Shown here: positions 5,604-12,101 of the stretch, in pieces
Numbering within the stretch: position 1 is the first letter of the stretch
Layout: each line of letters begins with the position of its first letter
DNA from: an uncultured Micrococcales bacterium
Lineage (GTDB): Bacteria; Actinomycetota; Actinomycetes; Actinomycetales; Microbacteriaceae
Assembly: GCA_903927775.1 (NCBI GenBank)
Contig: CAIYOE010000248.1
Location: forward strand, 1 to 12,101
DNA: 12,101 nucleotides
Reading direction: 5' to 3'
The notes under the pieces: generated by a model
What the model saw: only the letters and a program-made list of their open reading frames with translations
What the model was told of the DNA's origin: nothing
Databases searched by the model: none
Made by a program: the position numbers and the translations under genes

Positions 5604-8329
5604 TAGGCGTCTCCACCGGTGTTTCCGCTGGTGCCAGCGTTTACATCGTGCAGGCGGTACTTGTCGATTGCCACCTGAGCTGCGCCCTTGTCGATCTGTC
5701 CGGCCTCTGCTAGCTGCTCGAGCACGCGCACAACGATCGAAGGTCCGTCGATTTTGAAAGATCGGCGAGCCGCCGCGCGGGTGTCGCTGAAACCAAATCC
5801 GTCGGCGCCCAGTGTCGCGTAGCTGCCTGGAATCCAGTTGCGGATTTGGTCAGGAATCGCGTGCATGAAGTCCGAAACACCGATGAATGGACCGCCGGCG
5901 TCTGCCAGCTTGGAAGTGACATAAGCCGGGGCAACGTGCTGGTTTGGGTTCAGGAAGGCTTCCTCATCGCGGCGAAGTCCATCGCGGCGCAGTTCGGTCC
6001 AAGAAGTTACCGACCAAATGTCGGCCGAAATGCCCCAGTCGTCTGCCAGCAGGTGCTGTGCTTCGTATGCCCAAGGAACGGCAACACCCGAAGCAAGAAT
6101 CTGAGCTTTGTGTCCAGGGCGTTCGTTCTTACTGATTCTGTGAATTCCTCGAACGATTCCATCCACGTCGACATCTGCTGGTTCAGCTGGCTGAACGTAA
6201 GGCTCGTTGTAAACAGTGATGTAGAAAATCACGTTCGGGTCAACGTGGTTGCCACCGTACATGCGCTCGATACCAGCGCGAACAATGTGACCGATTTCGT
6301 AGCCGTAAGCAGGGTCGTAGGTGATCACACCGGTGTTGGTGGCGGCGATCAACGGCGAGTGACCATCGGCGTGCTGCAAGCCTTCGCCCGTAAGGGTGGT
6401 GCGTCCGGCGGTGGCGCCAATCATAAATCCACGGGATAGCTGGTCGGTTGCCGCCCAGATTGCATCAGCGGTGCGCTGGAAACCAAACATTGAATAGAAC
6501 ACGTAGAAAGGAATCAGTGGTTGGCCCTGGGTGGCATAAGAGGTTGCCATGGCGGTGAATCCTGCAACCGAACCTGCCTCGTTGATACCGGTGTGAAGGA
6601 TTTGCCCAGCCGTTGATTCCTTATAGGACAACAGTAAGTCGCGGTCTACCGATAGGTAGTTTTGTCCGTTCGGGTTGTAGATCTTGGCTGTAGGGAAGAA
6701 CGCGTCCATACCGAAGGTGCGGGCTTCGTCGGGGATGATCGGAACGATTCGCTCACCAGTTCCAGGTGCGCGAAGCAGGTCCTTGAGCAAACGCACAAAA
6801 GCCATAGTTGTTGCGACCTCTTGGGTTCCCGAACCAGCCTTGCTAATCGCGTATGCCTTGTCCTCTGGAAGCGCAAAGTCAACATACTTACTGCGACGCT
6901 CAGGCAAGTATCCGCCTAGTTCGCGACGACGCTCATGCATGTACTGAATCTCGGGTGCATCGTTGCCAGGGTGGAAATAAGGCGGCTGGTATGGGTCTGA
7001 TTCCAGGGCCGCATCGCTGATTGGGATGTGCAGCTCGTCTCTGAAGCTCTTGAGGTTCTCTAAGGTCAACTTCTTCATCTGGTGAGTTGCGTTTCGTCCT
7101 TCGAAGGACTTGCCCAAGGTGTAACCCTTGATGGTCTTAGCCAAAATAACCGTTGGTTGCCCCTTGTGTTCCATGGCCGCCTTGTATGCGGCATAGACCT
7201 TTTTGTAGTCGTGGCCACCGCGCTTTAGGCCCCAAACCTCTTCGTCGCTAAGGTGCTCTACTAACTTGAGGGTTCGTGGGTCGCGCCCAAAGAAGTTTTC
7301 GCGAACAAACGCACCGGACTCAGTTTTGTAGGTTTGGTAATCACCATCTGGCGTGCGGTTCATAAGATCCACAAGTGCGCCATCGGTGTCGTTGGCCAAC
7401 AGCGAATCCCACTCACGACCCCAGACCACCTTGATGACGTTCCAACCGGCGCCTCGGAAGAAACTTTCGAGTTCCTGGATGATCTTTCCGTTACCGCGGA
7501 CCGGACCATCAAGGCGTTGCAGGTTGCAATTGACGACGAAGGTTAGGTTGTCTAGGCGGTCGTTGGCAGCCAGCTGGAGCGCGCCGCGACTTTCGACCTC
7601 GTCCAACTCACCGTCGCCTAGAAACGCCCAAACGTGCTGGTCGGCGCTGTCTTTTAGGCCGCGACCGGCAAGGTAACGGTTGGCCTGTGCCTGGTAGATC
7701 GCGTTGATTGGGCCGATTCCCATAGAAACGGTCGGGAACTGCCAGAACTCCGGCATTAGGCGAGGGTGTGGGTAAGAAGACAGTCCGCCTCCGGCATGGG
7801 ACTTCTCTTGGCGGAACCCGTCTAGTTGGCTCGAGCTAAGGCGACCCTCTAAAAAGGCCCTTGCGTAAGGACCTGGGGACGCGTGGCCCTGGATGAAGAT
7901 TTGATCGCCGCCGGTCGGGTGATCCTGACCGCGGAAAAAGTGGTTGAAGCCAACCTCGTATAGGGATGCGCTAGAGGCGAATGTGGAAATGTGACCGCCC
8001 ACACCCACTCCTGGGCGCTGAGCTCGGTGCACCAACATCGCTGCGTTCCAGCGCATCCATGCTCGGTAGGTGCGTTCAATCTGTTCATCACCAGGGAACT
8101 CAGGCTCGTTCTCGCTGGGGATGGTGTTGATGTAGTCGGTAGTGGGAACAATAGGTACATTGAGCTGAAGCTCGTGTGAACGACGAAGCAGATTCAACAT
8201 GATCTCGCGCGCTCTTCCACGACCGTGCACTCTTGCAACTGCATCGAGGGATTCCAGCCATTCGGCAGTCTCCTGAGGGTCTAGGTCTGGCGCGTTAACC
8301 GCGTAGGCGTCCTGATTGTTAATTGACAC
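5603..8329 (-). CDS. aceE: Pyruvate dehydrogenase E1 component, homodimeric type
   Basis: Thiamine-diphosphate enzyme that decarboxylates pyruvate and acetylates the lipoyl domain of E2, feeding acetyl-CoA into fatty acid synthesis and the TCA cycle. With the GTG at 8329 the protein has 908 residues, in line with actinobacterial AceE (E. coli about 887). Visible features: GGHISTF with H113 and GHASPG with H149 (matching E. coli H106 and H142); the ThDP motif GDGELDE starting at 238 and ending at NCN near 267-269; the active-site loop His416 in [11 protein letters not shown]; and E584 in GINEAGS, the Glu that activates ThDP. The frame is open upstream to an ATG at 8680, but that 117-codon extension resembles no E1 N terminus and overlaps the peroxiredoxin gene on the other strand. 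The GTG has GAGG five bases upstream and gives the usual N terminus before [15 protein letters not shown]. First gene of the operon; E2 and E3 genes are not in the window. Confidence 0.97.
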   Translation of the reverse strand: MSINNQDAYAVNAPDLDPQETAEWLESLDAVARVHGRGRAREIMLNLLRRSHELQLNVPIVPTTDYINTIPSENEPEFPGDEQIERTYRAWMRWNAAMLVHRAQRPGVGVGGHISTFASSASLYEVGFNHFFRGQDHPTGGDQIFIQGHASPGPYARAFLEGRLSSSQLDGFRQEKSHAGGGLSSYPHPRLMPEFWQFPTVSMGIGPINAIYQAQANRYLAGRGLKDSADQHVWAFLGDGELDEVESRGALQLAANDRLDNLTFVVNCNLQRLDGPVRGNGKIIQELESFFRGAGWNVIKVVWGREWDSLLANDTDGALVDLMNRTPDGDYQTYKTESGAFVRENFFGRDPRTLKLVEHLSDEEVWGLKRGGHDYKKVYAAYKAAMEHKGQPTVILAKTIKGYTLGKSFEGRNATHQMKKLTLENLKSFRDELHIPISDAALESDPYQPPYFHPGNDAPEIQYMHERRRELGGYLPERRSKYVDFALPEDKAYAISKAGSGTQEVATTMAFVRLLKDLLRAPGTGERIVPIIPDEARTFGMDAFFPTAKIYNPNGQNYLSVDRDLLLSYKESTAGQILHTGINEAGSVAGFTAMATSYATQGQPLIPFYVFYSMFGFQRTADAIWAATDQLSRGFMIGATAGRTTLTGEGLQHADGHSPLIAATNTGVITYDPAYGYEIGHIVRAGIERMYGGNHVDPNVIFYITVYNEPYVQPAEPADVDVDGIVRGIHRISKNERPGHKAQILASGVAVPWAYEAQHLLADDWGISADIWSVTSWTELRRDGLRRDEEAFLNPNQHVAPAYVTSKLADAGGPFIGVSDFMHAIPDQIRNWIPGSYATLGADGFGFSDTRAAARRSFKIDGPSIVVRVLEQLAEAGQIDKGAAQVAIDKYRLHDVNAGTSGNTGGDA

Positions 8330-8333
8330 CGAT

Positions 8334-8338
8334 TCCTC
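8334..8338 (-). promoter_or_regulatory. Ribosome binding site that fixes the aceE start
   Basis: GAGGA on the minus strand lies about five bases before the GTG at 8329. No comparable site precedes the longer in-frame ATG at 8680, which supports the shorter protein. Confidence 0.65.
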
Positions 8339-8388
8339 AATTCCTATTCGTATCCGCATTTGTCTGGGATGCCTAAAGGTCACATGGC

Positions 8389-8417
8389 TTGGGTAAAAGC
8401 CTCTAACAGAGTTTATT
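8389..8417 (+). promoter_or_regulatory. Weak candidate promoter for the peroxiredoxin gene
   Basis: TTGGGT (8389-8394) and TTTATT (8412-8417) are separated by 17 bases. The match is partial and lacks the conserved A at -10 position two. If real, the transcript would have an 85-90-base leader containing the hairpin at 8442-8460. No convincing promoter for aceE was found in the same region on the minus strand. Confidence 0.22.
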
Positions 8418-8459
8418 CGCCAAACGGGATGAAGGTTGCATCTTTGCCTGTTTGGCAAA
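8416..8459. promoter_or_regulatory. Inverted 13-base repeat in the aceE-ahpE control region
   Basis: TTCGCCAAACGGG on the plus strand (8416-8428) recurs on the minus strand as TTTGCCAAACAGG (8459-8447), 11 of 13 bases identical and both differences transitions. The centres are about 31 bases apart, close to three helical turns, as expected for a dimeric or tetrameric regulator binding both halves. The site lies inside the 184-base region that must hold both divergent promoters, so it could control the aceE-fab operon, the peroxiredoxin gene or both. The regulator is not identified. Confidence 0.4.
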
Positions 8460-8460
8460 G
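8442..8460. repeat. Perfect 7+5+7 palindrome
   Basis: CTTTGCC and GGCAAAG enclose a 5-base spacer. It overlaps the right half of the longer inverted repeat. It could act as an operator on DNA or as a small hairpin in the peroxiredoxin mRNA leader. There is no T-tract after it, so it is not a terminator. Confidence 0.4.
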
Positions 8461-8513
8461 CGAAACCACGAGCAAGTGTGCTTGAAAATACAGACAACAG
8501 GAAGGAACCAGAA

Positions 8514-8975
8514 ATGGAACTGCTAATCGGAGACGCCGCGCCAGACTTTACTCTCAAGAACCAGAATGGCGAGGACGTAACTTTGTCGTCGTTTAGGGGT
8601 AAGAAACCCGTAGTCCTTGTGTTTTTCCCCATGGCATTTACCGGAATTTGCACGGGTGAACTTTGCGAGCTCAGAGACAACTTTGCGCAGTTTCAGGACA
8701 ACAACGTTGAACTTCTGGCCATTTCCTGTGACACCAAGTACGTTCAGAAAGTCTTTGCAGAGCACGAAGGTTATAACTTCGATGTCCTTAGCGACTTTTG
8801 GCCTCACGGTGCGGTTGGTTCGGCTTACGGTGTGTTCCTAGAGGACCTTGGTTTCTCAAACCGAGCAACATTCGTGATCAACAAAGATGGCGTGATCAGT
8901 GCCAAGTTCATCACGGCACCTGGTCAGGCCCGTAGCTTGGCCGACTACCAGCACGCGATCGCCGCCCTGGCCTAA
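8514..8975 (+). CDS. ahpE: AhpE-type peroxiredoxin
   Basis: Thiol peroxidase that reduces hydrogen peroxide, organic peroxides or peroxynitrite. The 153-residue protein is a compact thioredoxin-fold Prx. The peroxidatic Cys46 sits in the family motif PMAFTGIC (P39, T43, C46), and [17 protein letters not shown] near residues 91-107 is almost identical, as I recall it, to Mycobacterium tuberculosis AhpE. Unlike that 1-Cys enzyme, a second cysteine, C51, lies five residues after C46 (CTGELC), the spacing used by the resolving Cys in BCP/PrxQ proteins; a third is C72. The ATG at 8514 has AAGGA seven bases upstream and gives the usual N terminus; the frame extends upstream to 8436 without family similarity. 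The gene is divergent from aceE, so redox and central carbon genes share a control region. The electron donor is unknown. Confidence 0.93.
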   Translation: MELLIGDAAPDFTLKNQNGEDVTLSSFRGKKPVVLVFFPMAFTGICTGELCELRDNFAQFQDNNVELLAISCDTKYVQKVFAEHEGYNFDVLSDFWPHGAVGSAYGVFLEDLGFSNRATFVINKDGVISAKFITAPGQARSLADYQHAIAALA

Positions 8976-8990
8976 ACCTTGGACACGCTC

Positions 8991-9026
8991 TGCCCTAACT
9001 TGCAATATCATCTGCGAGTTAGGGTA
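8991..9026 (+). terminator. Long hairpin after the peroxiredoxin gene
   Basis: Arms TGCCCTAACTTGCA (8991-9004) and TGCGAGTTAGGGTA (9013-9026) pair over 14 positions, two of them G-U, with an 8-base loop. It starts 15 bases after the ahpE stop, so terminator or mRNA-stabilising hairpin is the natural reading. The bases that follow (GAGTTGTCTGGTTG) are only moderately T-rich, so termination would be weak, and the hairpin may also overlap the tRNA promoter. Confidence 0.45.
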
Positions 9027-9061
9027 GAGTTGTCTGGTTGCTGAAAAGCAGCATGTTTTAG

Positions 9062-9137
9062 GGGCCTTTAGCTCAGTTGGTAGAGCGCCACGCTTACACC
9101 GTGGATGTCATCGGTTCGAGCCCGGTAGGGCCCACCA
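9062..9137 (+). tRNA. tRNA-Val, anticodon TAC
   Basis: A 76-base cloverleaf with encoded CCA. Acceptor stem GGGCCTT pairs with AGGGCCC (one G-U); D arm GCTC/GAGC with loop AGTTGGTA; anticodon stem CCACG/CGTGG with loop CTTACAC, giving anticodon TAC that reads GUA and other valine codons; a 5-base variable loop; and T arm ATCGG/CCGGT with loop TTCGAGC. Discriminator base A73. It stands alone, between the peroxiredoxin and transporter genes, and is followed by an intrinsic terminator ten bases on. No clear promoter could be fixed upstream: TATCAT at 9006-9011 is a good -10 match but has no well-spaced -35 box. Confidence 0.98.
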
Positions 9138-9147
9138 AAACTAACAA

Positions 9148-9188
9148 AATCGGTACTTTCGCAAACGCGAGAGTGCCGATTTTTGTTT
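9148..9188 (+). terminator. Intrinsic terminator of tRNA-Val
   Basis: ATCGGTACTTTCGC (9149-9162) and GCGAGAGTGCCGAT (9167-9180) pair over 14 bases (two G-U) around an AAAC tetraloop, followed by TTTTGTTT. The A-run before the stem makes it largely symmetrical, but on the minus strand there is no gene to end. This is the clearest rho-independent terminator in the window. Confidence 0.9.
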
Positions 9189-9194
9189 ATTCGC

Positions 9195-9200
9195 TAGCAT
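9195..9200 (+). promoter_or_regulatory. Candidate -10 element, leaderless transporter gene
   Basis: TAGCAT lies six bases before the ATG at 9207, and no Shine-Dalgarno precedes that ATG. The geometry equals that seen before tdk (TANNNT, six bases, start codon) and predicts a transcript starting at the ATG. The -35 position falls in the tRNA terminator stem and does not match a consensus. Confidence 0.45.
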
Positions 9201-9206
9201 TTGCTT

Positions 9207-11360
9207 ATGAACCAGCCAGAAAAAGCCGACTGGCAGCAACGTGTTCTCAGTGAACCAGAGCTGAACCAGTTGTTGCTCACCATGTCGTCCTTAGATGCCA
9301 TTTCGCTGTTGCAGCGCCAGGTGGAGCTGAGGGCAATGGCGAGCAAATCCGATTCCGTCATTGAACTATCCGACGTCGCGGGGTCAAAAGGCGTGACCGA
9401 AGCCAAAGGGGTGGTTACTGCAGACGGCTCGACCGTTGGGCAAAGCACAGACGTCGCGTACGACCTAAACGCGATTTTCGCTGCCAGAGCGGCAGCGGCT
9501 GGTCTTGTATCCAGTGAAACCGAATCGGCACCGCCTGCCACTAACGCAGCCAACCCCGAGCCCTCTGAAGCGGCTGCGGCTGCACCTGTGGAAACTGCAT
9601 CTGTAAGTCAGGAAGTTGATCGGGTTGACAGTCCTGTGGGTTTCGTCCCCACTTTCGCCAATCCTGTCCCACCTTCCTTTACAAGCCAAACGCCCTCTAC
9701 ACGCGTTTCGAGGCCTGAAACAAATGGGGCATTGCCCACCGCGATGCCTGTTCCCTCCGAATTCAGTGCTCCTGCTCAAGCGGCCATACCTGTTCCGGTG
9801 GATGATTTCAAAGAGAGCATTTGGCTCGATGAAGCCGCACCTGAACTCACTTCGGTCGAGGAGCGAATTACCGCCGAGAGCGAAGTTCCAGATGATTTTT
9901 CTGTTCTCGAACCCATTTCACGTCTGCCGGTTGGAGACGCACCCAAGGTTAAGCCGGAGCACTCGGGGCGGAGAAGCGCGATCAGTCTCTTCACCACCTG
10001 GAACGGAAATGGCACACTCTTGCTCTTGACGGCAACCGGATTCTTAGCCGCCCAAACAGGCGTGGGTCTGGCAACCTTGCTCGCGGGAGTTTTTGGCGCG
10101 CTGTTCCTGAGTGGCTTCGGTTTCGCAGCCGCTGCGTTAGCCGCCCGAAGAGGTAGGTTGCCGCAGTCCGTTTTGGCTCGAGCAACCTTTGGAGTGATCG
10201 GCTCGAACATTCCTCTCGCCGTCGTTGTAATCGCGCGAATTGCCGCGACGTCGCTGATTTCGATTTTTTCTGTTTACGCCCTTCAGTGGTTCTTTCCATC
10301 GGTGCCCGCCCTCGTCTCTTTTGCGGCGGGTGGAACCACGTACGCCATTGAAACTCTGTACCTTATTTTGTTCGCTCTTTTAGTCGTTTCAGGTCTGGTC
10401 GCATTTTTGGCCAAGCAGATCTACTATTCGGTTGCAAAGGTAATCGCGTTTATTCTGCTGGCATGGTCGTTCGGAGCGGTCGCGCTCGGTTTCTGGCTCA
10501 AGCCTGCGATTTACAGCTTCGCGAGTCCGTTGAGTTATTCCAAAGCGATCTTGGTTGGTACTTCTCTGATCATCGTTCTGGGTCTACTCTGGGGCACCTC
10601 GGCTTCGGATGAAACTCCCGACCTCAAAAGCACAACTTTGGTTCCCAAGTTGGTTGCGACCAGCCTGCTTAACTCGACTCTTATTGGGTCGCTTGCCGTA
10701 GTCGCTGGTTTCGCCGTCTTTCAAATGGATTTGCCTGCAATACACAGCTTGACATCGGGGGTGATGTTCGGAGTTGTGCTTGTGTTCGCACTCGCCAACC
10801 TGATTCGCAGAAACACCGATGCATTCCGTGGCTTTGGCCTCAGGCGCACCCCGGGTTGGTTGTTTTTGCTCAACATCTTGTTGGTAACTGCCAGTTCCAT
10901 TGCGCTTGCCTACCGACTGGGTGTAGGAGGTGCCTGGACAAACTGCGTGGGCTACCTCTACTTTGTCGGTGTACCCGTTTTGGCCTGGGTAACGACCTTC
11001 GGAATGGACAGCGTTCTGCGAAGGACCGACTATCACGAGGTTTCTTTAATGCGCGGTTACGGGTTCTATGGGCGATTCAACTGGGCAAACCTCATTGGAT
11101 GGCTAGTTGCGACTGCAATTGGTTGGGGTTTTGTGCAGAACAATCTGCCTGAGTTTGGCTGGTTAGGTTATTTCTCCAAGGTCCTTGGGCTGTCAGGTCA
11201 GGCGAACTTTGGCATTCTTGGCATCTGGGTTGCAATAGGCATCGGACTGATTGTTCCACTTTTATTTACAGTTCCAAGGATTCGTGACCAAGAGGCCGAG
11301 GTAATGGCAATTGAAGCGCGCAAAAACGAGTTGAACGATGTCCTTGGAATCGCCGATTAG
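9207..11360 (+). CDS. NCS1-like 12-helix permease with long disordered N-terminal tail
   Basis: A 717-residue integral membrane protein. Residues 1-45 look helical (LSEPELNQLLL, LLQRQVELRAM); about 46-260 are rich in Ala, Pro, Ser, Glu and Val and look disordered; about 269-688 hold some 12 hydrophobic segments (near 269-285, 287-313, 330-356, 379-401, 406-428, 444-463, 479-505, 514-533, 549-569, 577-598, 624-643, 666-688). The membrane part resembles the NCS1 family (cytosine/purine, allantoin, hydantoin permeases): the RRGRLPQSVLARATFGVIGS stretch at 315-333 fits the loop before helix 3, and LRRTDYHEVSLM...YGFYGRFNWANLIGWL at 604-633 fits the YYLLRRG...Y...G.Y...N.xA region before helix 11. 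The charged tail IRDQEAEVMAIEARKNELNDV is probably cytoplasmic. The substrate cannot be told. A TTG at 9201 is an alternative start two codons upstream. The Nif3-like gene follows at once, probably in the same transcript. Confidence 0.68.
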   Translation: MNQPEKADWQQRVLSEPELNQLLLTMSSLDAISLLQRQVELRAMASKSDSVIELSDVAGSKGVTEAKGVVTADGSTVGQSTDVAYDLNAIFAARAAAAGLVSSETESAPPATNAANPEPSEAAAAAPVETASVSQEVDRVDSPVGFVPTFANPVPPSFTSQTPSTRVSRPETNGALPTAMPVPSEFSAPAQAAIPVPVDDFKESIWLDEAAPELTSVEERITAESEVPDDFSVLEPISRLPVGDAPKVKPEHSGRRSAISLFTTWNGNGTLLLLTATGFLAAQTGVGLATLLAGVFGALFLSGFGFAAAALAARRGRLPQSVLARATFGVIGSNIPLAVVVIARIAATSLISIFSVYALQWFFPSVPALVSFAAGGTTYAIETLYLILFALLVVSGLVAFLAKQIYYSVAKVIAFILLAWSFGAVALGFWLKPAIYSFASPLSYSKAILVGTSLIIVLGLLWGTSASDETPDLKSTTLVPKLVATSLLNSTLIGSLAVVAGFAVFQMDLPAIHSLTSGVMFGVVLVFALANLIRRNTDAFRGFGLRRTPGWLFLLNILLVTASSIALAYRLGVGGAWTNCVGYLYFVGVPVLAWVTTFGMDSVLRRTDYHEVSLMRGYGFYGRFNWANLIGWLVATAIGWGFVQNNLPEFGWLGYFSKVLGLSGQANFGILGIWVAIGIGLIVPLLFTVPRIRDQEAEVMAIEARKNELNDVLGIAD

Positions 11361-11361
11361 C

Positions 11362-12101
11362 ATGGCTACGGTCGCGAACCTAGCCGATACGTTCGAGGAA
11401 CTCTGGCCGCGTGAACTAGCGGAATCTTGGGATGCCCCTGGGCTATTGGTTGGCGGATTGCAAGATTGCGTTACCAAAGTGTTGCTCACGGTCGACCTCA
11501 CATTTGAAGTCCTAGATGAAGCGGTCGCCGGTGGTTTCGACTTGATCCTGGCGCATCACCCGTATTTGTTGCGTGGCGTGAATGCTCTGGGCGAAAACAC
11601 CGCCAAGGGGGCTTTGGTATCACGGGCAATTCGTTCCGGAGTGGCGGTCTTTTCAGTTCATACCAACGCGGATTCCGCCGTAAATGGAGTCTCTGATTCA
11701 TTGGCAAACGCCTTGGGTTTATTCGATTCTCAGCCAATGGTTGGCTCGCTAGCGAATCAGGGTCTTGGTCGCTTTGGGAACCTTGTCGAACCGCTTTCGT
11801 TGGGTGAGATTGCGGCGCGTTTGGCACGGCAATTGCCTGCAACTGCCGCCGGCGTGAAAGTCGCGGGCGATTACAGCAACCTGGTTCAAAGGATTGGTGT
11901 CTGCGGCGGTGCGGGTGACTCACTGCTACCAGTGGCCCAGGAGCTTAACCTTGACCTATTTGTTTCCGCCGATTTGCGCCATCACGTTGTTCAAGATGCT
12001 CGGGAACATCGATTCGTTGGCAAGGACATGGCAATCATCGATGTGTCTCACTGGGCCAGCGAGTGGTTGTGGTTAGAGCAAGCCGCGCAAGACTTGCGTA
12101 A
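11362..12101 (+). CDS. Nif3/DUF34 family metal-binding protein, 5' part
   Basis: 246 codons are present and the frame runs off the window without a stop, so the C terminus is missing. It belongs to the Nif3-like family (E. coli YbgI, Bacillus YqfO; often named GTP cyclohydrolase 1 type 2), dinuclear metal proteins whose physiological role is unsettled. Metal-ligand motifs: H65-H66 in AHHPYLLRG, H100 and D104 in VHTNAD, and H230 with E234 in SHWASEW. The N-terminal LAESWDAPGLLVGG and the central VCGGAG at 180-185 are also typical. With about 246 residues to the paired H/E motif and no inserted PII-like domain, it resembles the short form. The ATG at 11362, one base after the transporter stop, gives the family-like N terminus MATVANLADTFEELWP; an in-frame ATG at 11338 would overlap the transporter by 23 bases and is possible. 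Neither has a clear Shine-Dalgarno, so translational coupling is likely. Confidence 0.92.
   Translation, partial: MATVANLADTFEELWPRELAESWDAPGLLVGGLQDCVTKVLLTVDLTFEVLDEAVAGGFDLILAHHPYLLRGVNALGENTAKGALVSRAIRSGVAVFSVHTNADSAVNGVSDSLANALGLFDSQPMVGSLANQGLGRFGNLVEPLSLGEIAARLARQLPATAAGVKVAGDYSNLVQRIGVCGGAGDSLLPVAQELNLDLFVSADLRHHVVQDAREHRFVGKDMAIIDVSHWASEWLWLEQAAQDLR

Noticed and set aside
5846-6439. 197-codon open frame on the plus strand inside aceE
   Set aside because: It lies antisense to well-conserved aceE codons, has no family resemblance and no ribosome binding site; frames of this kind are expected opposite GC-biased codons.
8380-8390. CRP/GlxR-like half site (TGTGA on the minus strand)
   Set aside because: Only one half of the TGTGAN6TCACA palindrome is present, so it is no better than chance.
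8436-8513. Upstream extension of the peroxiredoxin frame
   Set aside because: Residues before [12 protein letters not shown] do not resemble the family, and the ATG at 8514 has a good AAGGA site.
8330-8680. N-terminal extension of aceE up to the ATG at 8680
   Set aside because: The 117 extra codons show no E1-like sequence, would cover the whole divergent promoter region and overlap the 5' end of the peroxiredoxin gene on the opposite strand. The GTG at 8329 has its own GAGG.
9465-10210. Antisense frames opposite the transporter's N-terminal tail, considered as a real gene instead of the tail
   Set aside because: The Arg/Cys-rich translations match nothing I recognise, and the plus-strand frame continues without break from the ATG into the membrane domain.
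10584-11036. 150-codon open frame antisense to the transporter
   Set aside because: The translation looks like low-quality shadow sequence and the plus strand encodes consistent membrane helices throughout.
1-12101. CRISPR arrays, insertion sequences, prophage or toxin-antitoxin genes
   Set aside because: I looked for regularly spaced repeats, terminal inverted repeats with transposase-like frames and small paired genes, and found none; gene content and composition are uniform.

Overview
The window reads as the chromosome of a small-genome, mid-GC actinobacterium, most plausibly Microbacteriaceae (the freshwater Rhodoluna/Aquiluna type is a guess from moderate GC and tight spacing). The support is the Actinobacteria-restricted DUF3145 protein facing a fabD-fabH-acpP-fabF cluster, the homodimeric E1 (AceE) type of pyruvate dehydrogenase, an AhpE-type peroxiredoxin very close to the mycobacterial protein, and GTG/TTG starts with apparently leaderless genes. 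No phage, transposon, CRISPR or other mobile sequence was seen.

Layout. 1-855 (+): 3' part of a type I pullulanase-like GH13 enzyme, cut by the window edge. 872-1477 (-): thymidine kinase, convergent with it across a hairpin. 1605-2105 (+): DUF3145 protein, divergent from tdk. 2124-8329 (-): a compact five-gene run, transcribed aceE, fabD, fabH, acpP, fabF, with junctions of -1, 8, 40 and 6 bases. 8330-8513: divergent control region with a 13-base inverted repeat. 8514-8975 (+): AhpE-type peroxiredoxin. 9062-9137 (+): tRNA-Val(TAC) with encoded CCA, followed by a strong intrinsic terminator. 9207-11360 (+): NCS1-like 12-helix transporter with an unusual 260-residue disordered N-terminal extension. 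11362-12101 (+): Nif3/DUF34 metal-binding protein, cut by the window end. No gene-free stretch exceeds 300 bases; the two longest intergenic regions are 8330-8513 and 8976-9206, and the second holds the tRNA and its hairpins.

How the genes work together. The central operon joins the enzyme that commits pyruvate to acetyl-CoA (AceE) with the initiation and elongation part of type II fatty acid synthesis: FabD loads malonyl groups on ACP, FabH makes the first condensation with an acyl-CoA primer, AcpP carries the chain, and FabF elongates it. The ketoreductase, dehydratase, enoyl reductase, acetyl-CoA carboxylase and PDH E2/E3 genes are not here. No FasR-like regulator gene lies inside the cluster, so control may fall on the aceE/ahpE intergenic region.

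This is mainly a core-metabolism region. I did not find a convincing undescribed system. The items most worth a second look are the transporter's long N-terminal tail, the inverted repeat between aceE and the peroxiredoxin gene, and the acpP-fabF junction, where a TTG start lies in frame with the acpP stop codon.
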